Assembly: GCA_034666465.1 (NCBI GenBank)
Contig: JAXDLT010000195.1
Coordinates: forward strand, 1 to 12,984
Direction: 5' to 3'
DNA: 12,984 nucleotides
Source of the DNA: CF-96 sp028287605
Lineage (GTDB): Bacteria; Chloroflexota; Dormibacteria; Aeolococcales; Aeolococcaceae
Positions 1 through 6,343 of the stretch are shown one piece after another (position 1 is the stretch's first letter; every line of letters begins with the position of its first letter). Position numbers and translations under genes: made by a program. The notes beneath the pieces were generated by a model that did no database searches, had not been told where the DNA came from, and saw only the letters and a program-made list of their open reading frames with translations.

Positions 1-834
1 GCCTTCCAGGCGCGCGCCCGCGCCGCCATGCACACCGCGGTCGAGAGCCGCGCCGCCCGCCGCGCCGGCTGGGCGCCGCTCCGCGGCCTGGCCGGCCGGC
101 GCGCCGCCGCCCTCGGAGTCCTGGCCACCATGACGGCGTCGGTGCTGGTGGCCGGCTGGTGGGCGCCCCCCGGCTCGTCCCTCCACGCTGTCCGCCTGGT
201 GCGCGAGCGGCTGACCCTGGCGCTCCCCGGGGGTGACCGCGCCGGCCGCGAGCTCGGCTTCGCCGAGGACCGCCTCCGCGAGGCGACCCGCGCCCCCAAC
301 CCCGCGGCGGCCCTGACCGAGGCCTCGTCCCTCCTCGCGGCCGCGGGACGCGACCTCCACGGCGGTGCCGGCGCGCAGTGGGGACGCTGGTCGCGGGACG
401 AGGCCCGGCTGCGCCAGGCCGAGGGCAGCGGGCAGCCCGGCCGCGACGCGTCGGACCCTGGGCACGTCGAGGACGGGAGCGGTGGCGGCGGGACCTCGCC
501 GGGCGGAGGCTCCGGAGGCGCCGGAGGCGCCGGACCGAACCCGCTCCCGGCCGGCGGCCCCTCGGACGGCGACGGCCTCCGCCGCGGCTCCGCATCGCCC
601 ACCGGCCAGGCCGGAGCGCCAGTGGACGGTGGGGCAGGCTCCGTGGACGGGTCCGGCCACCACGGCGGCGGCGCACCGCCCACCGCGGCCGCCACCACGT
701 CCTCCAGCACCTCGCCGGCGGCCGGCGCGGGCGGGTCGGGCCGCGACGGCGCCGGCGGCGGGTCCTCGGGGCGGGGCGGCGGCGACCGATCCTCCACCGC
801 CACCTCGACCTCCTCGATCGGGCATCACGGGTGA
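1..834 (+). CDS. DUF5667-like single-pass membrane protein, 5' end outside window
   Basis: The reading frame is open from the first base. An ATG lies at 28, but the codons before it already read like the usual FxARxRA N-terminal segment of this family, so the true start is probably upstream. Counting from the ATG, residues 26-45 form one membrane helix. Just after it, roughly residues 48-85 resemble DUF5667: a PG-S-LH-V-R-ER-LAL pattern, then an E-GFAEDRLREA helix. Members of this family often follow an ECF sigma factor gene and resemble anti-sigma factors without the zinc motif; that partner would lie outside the window. From about residue 125 to the end the protein is almost purely Gly, Ser, Pro, Ala and Thr, so a disordered extracytoplasmic tail is expected. 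The family call is from recognition of the pattern, and function is unknown. Confidence 0.6.
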   Translation, partial: AFQARARAAMHTAVESRAARRAGWAPLRGLAGRRAAALGVLATMTASVLVAGWWAPPGSSLHAVRLVRERLTLALPGGDRAGRELGFAEDRLREATRAPNPAAALTEASSLLAAAGRDLHGGAGAQWGRWSRDEARLRQAEGSGQPGRDASDPGHVEDGSGGGGTSPGGGSGGAGGAGPNPLPAGGPSDGDGLRRGSASPTGQAGAPVDGGAGSVDGSGHHGGGAPPTAAATTSSSTSPAAGAGGSGRDGAGGGSSGRGGGDRSSTATSTSSIGHHG

Positions 835-848
835 GCAGCGCGAGCTGA

Positions 849-962
849 CGATCAGCCCTCCGGGCCGCAGACGGCTCGCACGGCTGCGTCAACGTCCCCC
901 ACGACGCCATGCAGCTGCTCGTCGCCTGGGCGAGGGACGGAGCGGCGGTCGACGTCTTCTGA
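849..962 (+). pseudogene. Remnant of an L,D-transpeptidase (YkuD) C-terminus
   Basis: In frame 3, between a stop at 846-848 and the TGA at 960-962, the translation contains DGSHGCVNVP followed by a short amphipathic helix and a GAAVDVF ending. SHGCVN-P is the catalytic-cysteine motif of YkuD-type L,D-transpeptidases, which cross-link peptidoglycan. The spacing from this motif to the stop, and the final hydrophobic strand, match how these enzymes end. Nothing of the roughly 100 preceding residues of the domain is present: upstream lies the low-complexity tail of the previous gene, in another frame. No start codon or ribosome site precedes it. I read it as the 3' end of a deleted gene. A chance match is unlikely given the motif plus correct downstream spacing, but the piece is only about 37 codons. 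Confidence 0.6.
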
Positions 963-1005
963 CCACAACTCACCGCACCGGCATGAGTGCAGAGCGAGGC
1001 TGGCC

Positions 1006-1668
1006 CTACTCCTCGGGATGGAACGGTGGCAGGTGCTGGATGTCCTCCGGGGTCATCCGGACGAACAGCGCCGCGTCATCGCTGCGCTCCAGGAAGCGGA
1101 CCTGGATGAGCACGTCGTGCTCCAGGACGCGCTCCGGATGGATGACCACGCCGACCAGCTCGCCCTCGTCGAAGAGGACGTCCCGGACCTGGCCGAGCCT
1201 CTCCCCGTCGTGGCCGAGCATGACGTTCTCGTCCGCACGGATCTCGATCTCGCCGGGGACCTTGCCGGCCTCCTCGACCTCCGCGCGCATCCGCGGGGCG
1301 CCGAGCAGGATGCCGACGGCCTCCTCCGCCGTCTCGGTGGCGCGGACCGGGGCGAGGTGATAGCTGAGGTAGGGTGGGAGCCGGCGCACCTCCCTGGAGG
1401 TGAGCGAGAGCTCCACGCGCTCGCCCGAGATGTGGGCGACCGCGGACATGGGAACGATCAGCTCGTCGGTCATCAGCCCCGCCGCCAGCGCCAGCAGGTG
1501 GCCGTTGAAGCGGACGCTCTCCTTCACGACCACCTGGTGCGGGTCCCAGGTCTCCTGGTCGACCACCACCCGGTGGAGGCTCCCGACGTGCCGGCCGTCG
1601 GACGAGTACACCGGCGCGCCGAGGTGGAAGTCGGCGAGGCGCCGGCGGAGATTGTCTGGCAATGCCAT
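1006..1668 (-). CDS. Two-domain PRC-barrel protein
   Basis: This 220-residue soluble protein has no signal peptide or membrane helix. It holds two PRC-barrel-like domains, about residues 16-92 and 146-216. Each has the small-barrel pattern of a G-x-VY/LG-x-DGxxxG turn, a strand rich in V/I, and a closing helix; both end in a similar phrase (VRRLPPY and IQHLPPF), which points to internal duplication. PRC barrels occur in RimM, where they bind ribosomal protein, and in many small stress- or envelope-associated proteins; the specific partner here is unknown. The ATG at 1668 is preceded by an AGGGA ribosome site 6 nt away. It lies downstream of the tRNA-Gln gene on the same strand, with a possible own promoter between them, and converges on the transpeptidase remnant. 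Confidence 0.82.
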   Translation of the reverse strand: MALPDNLRRRLADFHLGAPVYSSDGRHVGSLHRVVVDQETWDPHQVVVKESVRFNGHLLALAAGLMTDELIVPMSAVAHISGERVELSLTSREVRRLPPYLSYHLAPVRATETAEEAVGILLGAPRMRAEVEEAGKVPGEIEIRADENVMLGHDGERLGQVRDVLFDEGELVGVVIHPERVLEHDVLIQVRFLERSDDAALFVRMTPEDIQHLPPFHPEE

Positions 1669-1725
1669 GGCGTTCCCTGGTCGCTGGGTGGGTGGCGCGC
1701 CGCTGCGGCGAGATGGCCGTGCGCG

Positions 1726-1754
1726 AGCATACCGGGTATCGGCGGCCGACTCAG
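1726..1754 (-). promoter_or_regulatory. Possible promoter of the PRC-barrel gene with an overlapping inverted repeat
   Basis: On the minus strand TATGCT (1731-1726) could serve as a -10 box, with a weak CTGAGT (1754-1749) 17 bp upstream as -35. Transcription would start about 50 nt before the PRC-barrel ATG. The inverted repeat ATACC-G-GGTAT at 1729-1739 overlaps the -10 box and could be an operator. The -35 match is poor, so this is tentative. Confidence 0.3.
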
Positions 1755-1801
1755 GCTGTCCGACCGCTGGTACCGCGCTGGCACCTCGCCCCTCACGACC
1801 C

Positions 1802-1828
1802 GGCCGCGCTCCTGAACCTCAGGCGGCC
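1802..1828 (-). terminator. Hairpin downstream of tRNA-Gln, possible terminator
   Basis: GGCCGC (1802-1807) pairs with GCGGCC (1823-1828), and inside it CTGA (1812-1815) pairs with TCAG (1819-1822) around a 3-nt loop. It lies about 73 nt past the tRNA 3' end on the minus strand. No U-run follows, so intrinsic termination is uncertain. The rest of 1669-1900 shows no coding signal. Confidence 0.25.
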
Positions 1829-1900
1829 AGGGCTCTGTCCGTGCCCCGACGCTGTGGTCCAGGAGGTCCCGTCTCATCGGCTCTCCGAGATGGGATCCGC

Positions 1901-1975
1901 TGGCTGGGGAGAGAGGATTCGAACCTCTGATTGGCTGATCCAGAGTCAGCTGCCTTACCACTTGGCCACTCCCCA
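1901..1975 (-). tRNA. tRNA-Gln (anticodon CUG), CCA encoded
   Basis: The minus strand folds into a full cloverleaf. The 7-bp acceptor stem is TGGGGAG/CTCCCCA, and the D arm closes as GCC/GGC. The anticodon stem GCTGA/TCAGC carries the 7-nt loop CTCTGGA, giving anticodon CTG, which reads CAG (Gln). The T arm is AGAGG/CCTCT with loop TTCGAAT. The first base U and discriminator G73 also fit tRNA-Gln. The mature ends are 1975 (5') and 1904 (G73), and the template then encodes CCA at 1903-1901, so no added CCA is needed. A short minus-strand reading frame across it is a shadow. Confidence 0.96.
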
Positions 1976-1990
1976 GCGGAGCGAACGGAG

Positions 1991-1996
1991 AGTCTA
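1991..1996 (-). promoter_or_regulatory. Candidate -10 box for tRNA-Gln
   Basis: TAGACT on the minus strand lies 15 nt upstream of the mature tRNA 5' end, which would place the transcription start about 9 nt before the tRNA. I see no convincing -35 box. A GC-rich inverted repeat, GCCCCC-GGC-GGGGGC (2015-2029), lies between this and the divergent zinc-ribbon promoter. Confidence 0.35.
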
Positions 1997-2060
1997 GCCC
2001 AAGCATGACGGGGTGCCCCCGGCGGGGGCGGCGGGGGGTTTCGCGAAGGGCGCACGCACC

Positions 2061-2066
2061 TATACT
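2061..2066 (+). promoter_or_regulatory. -10 box placed for a leaderless zinc-ribbon mRNA
   Basis: TATACT (five of six matches to TATAAT) ends 6 nt before the GTG at 2073, so the expected transcription start coincides with the start codon. There is no ribosome site in between. The -35 region is weak (TTTCGC at 2039-2044, 16-bp spacing). Confidence 0.55.
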
Positions 2067-2072
2067 GGCCTG

Positions 2073-2402
2073 GTGAACCTTCTCGAACTGCTCCGATCGC
2101 AGGCGCGCCGGTTCCGCTGTCCGGTGTGTGGGGAGAGCATGGCCGACTGCGGTATCAAGGTGCTCGCCCAGCAGGGCAACCGCGCGCTGGTGCGGGTGAC
2201 CTGCTCGTCCTGCAACGACGAGAACCTCCTCCAGATCGTCATCCAGACCGAGAGCGAGCTCCCCGCGGAGCCCGCCGGACCCCCGCTCTTCGACGAGCCC
2301 CGGCCCCAGGTCGCCGCGCCGATCGAGGGCGACGAGATCCTCGACCTCCACAGCTTCCTCTCCGGCTGGCAGGGCGACCTCCGCGAGCTCACCGAGCGCT
2401 AG
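2073..2402 (+). CDS. Small zinc-ribbon protein of unknown function
   Basis: The frame is open from 2013, but the sequence before 2073 is promoter DNA. The GTG at 2073 gives a 109-residue protein beginning MNLLELLRSQ and fits a leaderless start. C16-x2-C19 (RCPVCGE) and C44-x2-C47 (CSSCN) make one zinc knuckle pair about 25 residues apart, typical of a zinc ribbon; C26 is an extra cysteine. Three beta-type segments surround the knuckles. Residues 60-80 are Pro/Glu-rich linker. The final part (DEILDLHSFLSGWQGDLREL) is an acidic amphipathic helix that could be a protein-binding peptide. I recognise no named family. A DNA-, RNA- or protein-binding adaptor is possible, and nothing in the neighbours fixes its role. 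It is divergent from the tRNA gene and convergent with the PBP gene. Confidence 0.75.
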   Translation: MNLLELLRSQARRFRCPVCGESMADCGIKVLAQQGNRALVRVTCSSCNDENLLQIVIQTESELPAEPAGPPLFDEPRPQVAAPIEGDEILDLHSFLSGWQGDLRELTER

Positions 2403-2409
2403 GGGGGGG

Positions 2410-2427
2410 TCTGCGCGTCAGCGCAGA
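2410..2427. terminator. Hairpin between convergent genes
   Basis: TCTGCGC pairs perfectly with GCGCAGA around the 4-nt loop GTCA, 7 nt after the zinc-ribbon stop and 24 nt beyond the PBP stop on the other strand. Neither side has a U-run; the position between two convergent genes is the main argument for a bidirectional terminator. Confidence 0.45.
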
Positions 2428-2451
2428 GAGCTCGAGAGCATCCCGCTCCCG

Positions 2452-4590
2452 TCAGGGGGTGGGCGACGGACGCGGTGACGGTGTCTCCGTGGAGCCCAGG
2501 CTCGGGAGCGGCAGCAACGGCGCCGGTGTCGGTATCGGCTCCGGCGTCGGCGTGGCCTCGGGGATCGGAGTCGGGGTCGACGTCGGCTGCGGCGTCGGCG
2601 CCGCCGTGGGGGTGCCCGAGGCGCTGTCGAAGGAGTGCTTGAACAGGCTCGCCGGCAGGGAGTTGACGAAGGGCACGGTGATCGCCTTGCCGACGGCGGT
2701 GCCGAACACCCCGTCCATGCCGATCTCGGCGCTGCTGTCGCCGGCGGTGTGGCCCGCCCAGGTGGCGACCACGAAGTCGGGGGTGTAGGCCATGTACCAG
2801 GCGTCGACGAAGTCGTCGGTGGTGCCGGACTTCCCCGCGGTGGGGTGCCGGAAGGGCAGGCCCCACTGGGCGGCATAGCCGCGCAGGATCCGGGTCACCA
2901 TCCCCGCCTCCTTCACCGACATCAGCTGCGGCCCGGGCGCGGGATCACCGGCGTCGAGGATGACGTCCTGCCCCGAGATCACCTTGCGGATCCCCCGCGC
3001 CGCGACCTTGTGGCCGCCGTTGGCGAAGGCGGCATAGGCGGCGGCGTGCTCGATCATGCGCACCGACGACGAGCCGATCGCGGTGTTGGCGTTGGCGGCG
3101 AGGTTGCTGCTGATCCCCAGGGAGTGGGCGAAGTCGATCACCTGCTGCACCCCGGCCATGGTCATCGCCTGCTCGGCGGGGACGTTGCGTGAGAGCAGCA
3201 GCGCCCGCGAGGCGCTGATGGGGCCGAGGAACTGGCCGTCGAAGTCCTTCACCCCGCCGAGCCGCGCGGACTCGTCGCGCGTGTCCTGGAGGGTGGTCGA
3301 CGGGGTGAGGGCGCCGTTCTTGAAGCCGGTCGCGTAGACGTAGGGCTTGAACGACGAGCCGGGACGCCGCTCGGCGGTGACCACGTTGAACTGACCGCCG
3401 ATCGCGTCGTTGGCGAAGTCCGCCGAGCCCGCCATCGCCAGGATGTCGCCGGTGGTCGAGTCGAGCATCAGCAGGGCCGCGTTGTTGGCGTTGTGGCCGA
3501 TGCGCTTCGCCACCGACGCGACCGCCGAGCCGGCCTGCCTCTGGATCGACAGGTCGAGGGTGGTGTCGACCTCCAGGTCGCCCTCGGTGACCCCCGGGTC
3601 GTCGGCGAACTGCTGCTGCAGGCTGTCGCGCACGTACTGGGCGAAGTGCGGCGCCGCGCCGCCGAAGCTCGGGCTCTGGGGATTCCTGCTGAGGTCGCCG
3701 CGGAGCGCCTGCTGGTTGCGGGCGGCCACCGCGGGATCGGAGGCGAGGGGGTCGACCGCCTCCGCCTCGGCGGCGCTGATGTCGCCGGTGGAGAGCAGCG
3801 CGGAGACCACGTAGTGCTGGCGCTCGAACGCGGCGGTGGGGTTCTGGAAGGGGTCGTAGTAGGAGGGCGCCTGGGGCAGGCCCGCGAGCAGGCTCGCCTC
3901 CCGCAGGTCGAGGGCGGAGGCGTCCTTGTTGAAGAAGGTGTGCGCGGCGTTCTGGATCCCGTAGGCGCCGTGGCCGTAGTAGATGATGTTGAGGTACTTC
4001 TCGAGGATCTGCGCCTTGCTGTAGCGGCGGTCGATCTCGTTGGCGAGCAGCGCCTCGCGGAGCTTGCGCAGCGCCGACTTGTCCGCGTTCGAGCCGAAGA
4101 AGGCGAGCTTGGCGAGCTGCTGGGTGATCGTGCTCGCCCCCTGGGACGGCCGCCGGGCGATGACGTCGACGAAGAGCGCCTTGGCGATGCGACCGAAGTT
4201 GAAGGCGCCCTCCTGGTAGAACTGCCGGTCCTCGGCGGCGATGGTCGCCTTCTGCAGGATCGGCGCCACCCTGTCGAGGGTCACCGAGGTGCGGCTGACG
4301 TCGTCGTGGCCCACCTCGCTGATCAGCGTGTGGTTGCGGTCGTAGATGCGGACGGTCCCGGTGGCCCGGCCGATCGAGGTGACGTTGGGAGTGGTCAGCG
4401 CCGCGTAGGCCACCAGGCCGCCGAGGAGCAGGCACTGCAGCGCCACCAGCCCCAGCGCGATCCGGATCCCCAGCCGCCAGCGCGGGGAGATGCGGCGCCA
4501 CCAGCCCGGCCCGCGTCCCCGGGCCTCCGGGACGGCGACCGCGCGCGTGCCCGACCGGCGCCGGCGCGGCGGCGGCGGCGCCGGCCGCAC
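2452..4590 (-). CDS. Class A penicillin-binding protein (glycosyltransferase plus transpeptidase)
   Basis: This 712-residue bifunctional peptidoglycan synthase polymerises lipid II and cross-links stem peptides outside the membrane. Residues 1-38 are a Pro/Arg-rich cytoplasmic head and about 43-65 the membrane anchor. The GT51 domain shows the catalytic Glu120 in AAEDRQFY, then GASTITQQLAK at 151-161 and the REALLANEIDRRYSK-EKYLN block at 178-201; the His usual after EDxxF is not present. The transpeptidase domain shows SSFK (nucleophile Ser412, Lys415), SRN at 467-469 and KSGTT at 587-591. Residues 660-712 form a Pro/Thr-rich tail, common in high-GC Gram-positives and Chloroflexota. The GTG start at 4590 has a GGAGAG site 6 nt upstream. 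It lies 50 bp after the DUF3618-like gene, so it may be the last gene of the response-regulator operon or have an extra promoter. Confidence 0.93.
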   Translation of the reverse strand: MRPAPPPPRRRRSGTRAVAVPEARGRGPGWWRRISPRWRLGIRIALGLVALQCLLLGGLVAYAALTTPNVTSIGRATGTVRIYDRNHTLISEVGHDDVSRTSVTLDRVAPILQKATIAAEDRQFYQEGAFNFGRIAKALFVDVIARRPSQGASTITQQLAKLAFFGSNADKSALRKLREALLANEIDRRYSKAQILEKYLNIIYYGHGAYGIQNAAHTFFNKDASALDLREASLLAGLPQAPSYYDPFQNPTAAFERQHYVVSALLSTGDISAAEAEAVDPLASDPAVAARNQQALRGDLSRNPQSPSFGGAAPHFAQYVRDSLQQQFADDPGVTEGDLEVDTTLDLSIQRQAGSAVASVAKRIGHNANNAALLMLDSTTGDILAMAGSADFANDAIGGQFNVVTAERRPGSSFKPYVYATGFKNGALTPSTTLQDTRDESARLGGVKDFDGQFLGPISASRALLLSRNVPAEQAMTMAGVQQVIDFAHSLGISSNLAANANTAIGSSSVRMIEHAAAYAAFANGGHKVAARGIRKVISGQDVILDAGDPAPGPQLMSVKEAGMVTRILRGYAAQWGLPFRHPTAGKSGTTDDFVDAWYMAYTPDFVVATWAGHTAGDSSAEIGMDGVFGTAVGKAITVPFVNSLPASLFKHSFDSASGTPTAAPTPQPTSTPTPIPEATPTPEPIPTPAPLLPLPSLGSTETPSPRPSPTP

Positions 4591-4640
4591 CCGCCGCTCT
4601 CCGCCGGTGCCCCGCCCCCCACCTCCGCCTCCCGACCGGC

Positions 4641-5096
4641 TCAGGACGCGCTCCCGACCAGGGTGTCGCGGCGCTCCGCCTCCACCTTGTCGAGCAGGCG
4701 GCCGGCGGCCACCCTGCCTCCGGCGGTCGCGGCGGAGCCGGCGGCGGCCACCGCCACCTTCTGGAGGATGCCGCCCCCGGACGAGGCGGCGAAGCGCTTC
4801 TCGAGGTCCTCGCGGAGGGCCCTCAGCTCGCGGGCCACGTCGTCGACGGTGGCGCCCTCCAGGAGGTCGTCGTCGCCGTCCCCGGAGCGCAGCCGGTGGC
4901 GCAGCGCCAGGCCGGCCACGAGCACCACGGCGACGACGCCCGCGATGGCCACGATCTGGGGACCGTCACGGCGCAGCCGGGCCTTCCAGTCGAGCTCGGC
5001 TCGGACCCGGCGGGCGAAGCGTTCGACGTCCTCGGCGAGCGCCTGCCGGGTCAGCTCGACCTCTCGACGCCTCGCTTTGGCAGTTCCTTCACCCAC
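4641..5096 (-). CDS. DUF3618/YqjD-like membrane protein
   Basis: This 151-residue protein starts with a basic, amphipathic helix (about residues 8-40, containing R-EVELTRQALAEDVERFARRV and DWKARLR). That resembles the DUF3618 pattern of an IE-TR-LAE-V start and a D-KAR end. A membrane helix follows at 47-66. After it come an acidic GDGDDD linker, a predicted coiled coil (87-103), and a Gly/Ala-rich segment (106-131). The start I choose is the GTG at 5096, preceded by AAGGAGG 7 nt away. The frame is open further up to 5231, but there it only shadows the Holin-X-like gene. It overlaps that gene's stop by 46 bp, so the two are probably translationally coupled. In Actinomycetota, DUF3618 genes are often next to Holin-X genes. 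Its role is unknown; YqjD relatives bind ribosomes at the membrane in stationary phase. Confidence 0.75.
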   Translation of the reverse strand: MGEGTAKARRREVELTRQALAEDVERFARRVRAELDWKARLRRDGPQIVAIAGVVAVVLVAGLALRHRLRSGDGDDDLLEGATVDDVARELRALREDLEKRFAASSGGGILQKVAVAAAGSAATAGGRVAAGRLLDKVEAERRDTLVGSAS

Positions 5097-5473
5097 TCGA
5101 GATCCTCCTTCATGGAGCTGACCGCCTCCTTGGTGCTCCGCACCGTGGCCATCACCCGCCGGAAGCCGACGTATCCGCAGATGCCGGCGACGAGCAGCAG
5201 GAGGAGGCCGAAGATCAGCCAGCCGAGCCATTCATGGTTGAGCAGGGAGCCGATGGCCGCGGGCACCGCCCCCAGCGCGTAGATGATGCCAAGGAGGGCG
5301 CAGGCCACCGCGACGCCGATGAAGATGCCCGCCTTGAGCGAGCGGACGGCGCTCTCCTTCGCCTGCTCCTTCGCCAGCTCGATCTCCAGCCGCACCAGCC
5401 GGGTGGTGTCCTCGGTGATGCGGTGGACGAGCGCGCGGAGATCCTCGTCGTCCTGGACGCGTGCCCCCGCCAT
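5051..5473 (-). CDS. Holin-X/YqjE-like membrane protein (phage-holin-family fold)
   Basis: This 140-residue protein begins with a charged helix (ALVHRITEDTTRLVRLEIELAK) typical of the actinobacterial Holin-X/DUF1469 (YqjE) group. Two membrane helices follow at about 48-72 and 82-105, joined by a short loop. It ends with a cytoplasmic helix containing MKEDLEWVKELPKR, the T/S-KEDLEW ending seen in this group. Despite the family name there is no phage gene nearby; such proteins are chromosomal and envelope- or stress-associated. The ATG at 5473 is preceded by an AGGGGACGGG stretch and lies 8 bp after the MerR stop, so it is in the operon. Its 3' end overlaps the next gene by 46 bp. Confidence 0.8.
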   Translation of the reverse strand: MAGARVQDDEDLRALVHRITEDTTRLVRLEIELAKEQAKESAVRSLKAGIFIGVAVACALLGIIYALGAVPAAIGSLLNHEWLGWLIFGLLLLLVAGICGYVGFRRVMATVRSTKEAVSSMKEDLEWVKELPKRGVERSS

Positions 5474-5481
5474 CCCGTCCC

Positions 5482-5835
5482 CTAGACGTTCAGCTGCGAC
5501 ACGTCGATGTCGCGCAGGCCCTCGGGCGGCTGGACGCCGTGCTCATGGAGCAGCTTCAGCAGCTGGAGCACGTAGCGGACGCCGTTGAGGTTGACCCCGT
5601 GGTTGCGGGTGAGGTTCTGGATGGTCTGCAACTTCTGAATGTCGCGCTGGGAGAACCTGCGCCGGTTGGTGGAGGTGCGTTGCGGCACCACGAGCCCCAT
5701 GTTCTCGTACATCATCAGTGTGCGCGGATGGGTCTCGAGGATCTCCGAGGCGACGCTGATCGTGTAGATCGGCTTGTCCAGGGAGAGGTTCAGCTCGCGC
5801 GGACCACGTTCGGGAAGCCCGTCTCTCGCGCTCAT
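5482..5835 (-). CDS. HspR-like MerR-family transcriptional regulator (copy 1)
   Basis: This 117-residue protein carries a MerR winged-helix domain at about residues 20-92. The core reads YTISVASEILETHPRTLMMY, then LVVPQRTSTNRRRFSQRDI and a GVNLNGVRYVL helix. HP-TL--YE, the RT-x-NRR wing, SQRDI and GVNL-GV are the marks of HspR-type heat-shock repressors rather than metal-sensing MerR proteins: there is no C-terminal cysteine effector domain. The tail (LRDIDVSQLNV) is short and acidic. The ATG at 5835 has GAGGGA about 9 nt upstream, inside the end of the response regulator gene, which stops 5 bp earlier, so the two are coupled. A second, near-identical regulator lies at 6388-6714. The target genes cannot be read from the sequence; it may act on its own operon. 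Confidence 0.88.
   Translation of the reverse strand: MSARDGLPERGPRELNLSLDKPIYTISVASEILETHPRTLMMYENMGLVVPQRTSTNRRRFSQRDIQKLQTIQNLTRNHGVNLNGVRYVLQLLKLLHEHGVQPPEGLRDIDVSQLNV
5704..5782. repeat. Direct repeat unit 1 (inside HspR-like copy 1)
   Basis: These 79 bases match 6610-6688 in the same orientation at 75 of 79 positions. They encode the shared block from LDKPIYTISV to LMMYE. Two of the first differences are in third codon positions, so the protein block is identical. The units are 906 bp apart, and recombination between them would delete the response regulator gene and fuse the two MerR genes. Confidence 0.9.
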
Positions 5836-5840
5836 CGAGC

Positions 5841-6221
5841 TCACTCCCTCAACCACTCGCCGATCCCCTCCGAGAGGGAGCTCGGGGTGGTGTGGGCCTT
5901 GATCAGGAACTCGTGGGCGCCGAGCTTGAGGCCCCGGTCCACCAGCTCCTTCTCCCCGTAGTTGCTGAGCATGATCACCGGGATGGCGGCCGTCTCGGGG
6001 TCCTGCCGGAGCGCCTGGAGCACCTCGAACCCGTCCTTCTTGGGAAGGCGGATGTCGAGGAAGATGATGTCCGGGAGCAGCTCCCTCGCCCGCACCAGGC
6101 CGTCCTCGCCGTCGATGGCGACGTTGACGCGGTAGCCGTCCAGGGAGAGCTTCATCCGGTACATCTCCAGCACCGCCGGATCGTCCTCGATGAGCAGGAC
6201 GTCGATGACCTCGTTGTCCAC
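5841..6221 (-). CDS. Single-domain response regulator (CheY-like receiver)
   Basis: This 126-residue protein is a receiver domain only. The acidic pocket is E12-D13-D14 (LLIEDDPAVLEMY). The phosphoacceptor is Asp56 in DIIFLDIRLPKKDGFE, the switch residue is Ser86 in PVIMLSNYGE, and Lys108 sits in FLIKAHTTP. There is no output domain, so it must work by protein-protein contact, perhaps with the HspR-like regulators around it; that is inference. No histidine kinase is in the window. The GTG at 6221 is chosen because GGGAGG lies 6 nt upstream and the receiver fold begins right after it; the frame is open 99 bp further but that part is promoter DNA. It is the first gene of a tight minus-strand run and stops 5 bp before HspR-like copy 1. 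Confidence 0.9.
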   Translation of the reverse strand: MDNEVIDVLLIEDDPAVLEMYRMKLSLDGYRVNVAIDGEDGLVRARELLPDIIFLDIRLPKKDGFEVLQALRQDPETAAIPVIMLSNYGEKELVDRGLKLGAHEFLIKAHTTPSSLSEGIGEWLRE

Positions 6222-6272
6222 GCGAACCTCCCGGATGCCGGGCCGGGCGAGGCCCCGTCGCACGGCAGCGGC

Positions 6273-6315
6273 AGTATAGCCGTACACGTCCCCCGGGACC
6301 ACAACTGTATAGTTG
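6273..6315 (-). promoter_or_regulatory. Promoter and inverted repeat for the response-regulator operon
   Basis: On the minus strand TATACT (6278-6273) is a good -10 box, with TGGTCC (6301-6296) 17 bp upstream as a modest -35. The start would be near 6266, giving a leader of about 45 nt. Immediately upstream of the -35 is the inverted repeat CAACT-GTAT-AGTTG (6302-6315), a plausible binding site for a dimeric regulator. An alternative promoter uses TATACA (6311-6306) with TTGGGT 16 bp upstream. Confidence 0.5.
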
Positions 6316-6343
6316 CCCACCAGGGTAACCCAACAGGAGTGGT

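Noticed and set aside
365..1360. 331-codon plus-strand frame across the DUF5667-like tail and the PRC-barrel gene
   Set aside because: Arg/Pro-rich shadow that runs antisense through the recognisable PRC domains.
1901..1975. tRNA-Gln as an attachment site for an integrated element
   Set aside because: No integrase and no repeated tRNA 3' end elsewhere in the window.
3493..5121. 542-codon plus-strand open frame opposite the PBP, DUF3618-like and Holin-X-like genes
   Set aside because: Low-complexity shadow composition and no motif; three recognisable minus-strand proteins occupy the same DNA.
5051..5473. Phage origin for the Holin-X-like gene
   Set aside because: No endolysin, integrase or structural genes are nearby, and the family is common on chromosomes beside DUF3618 genes.
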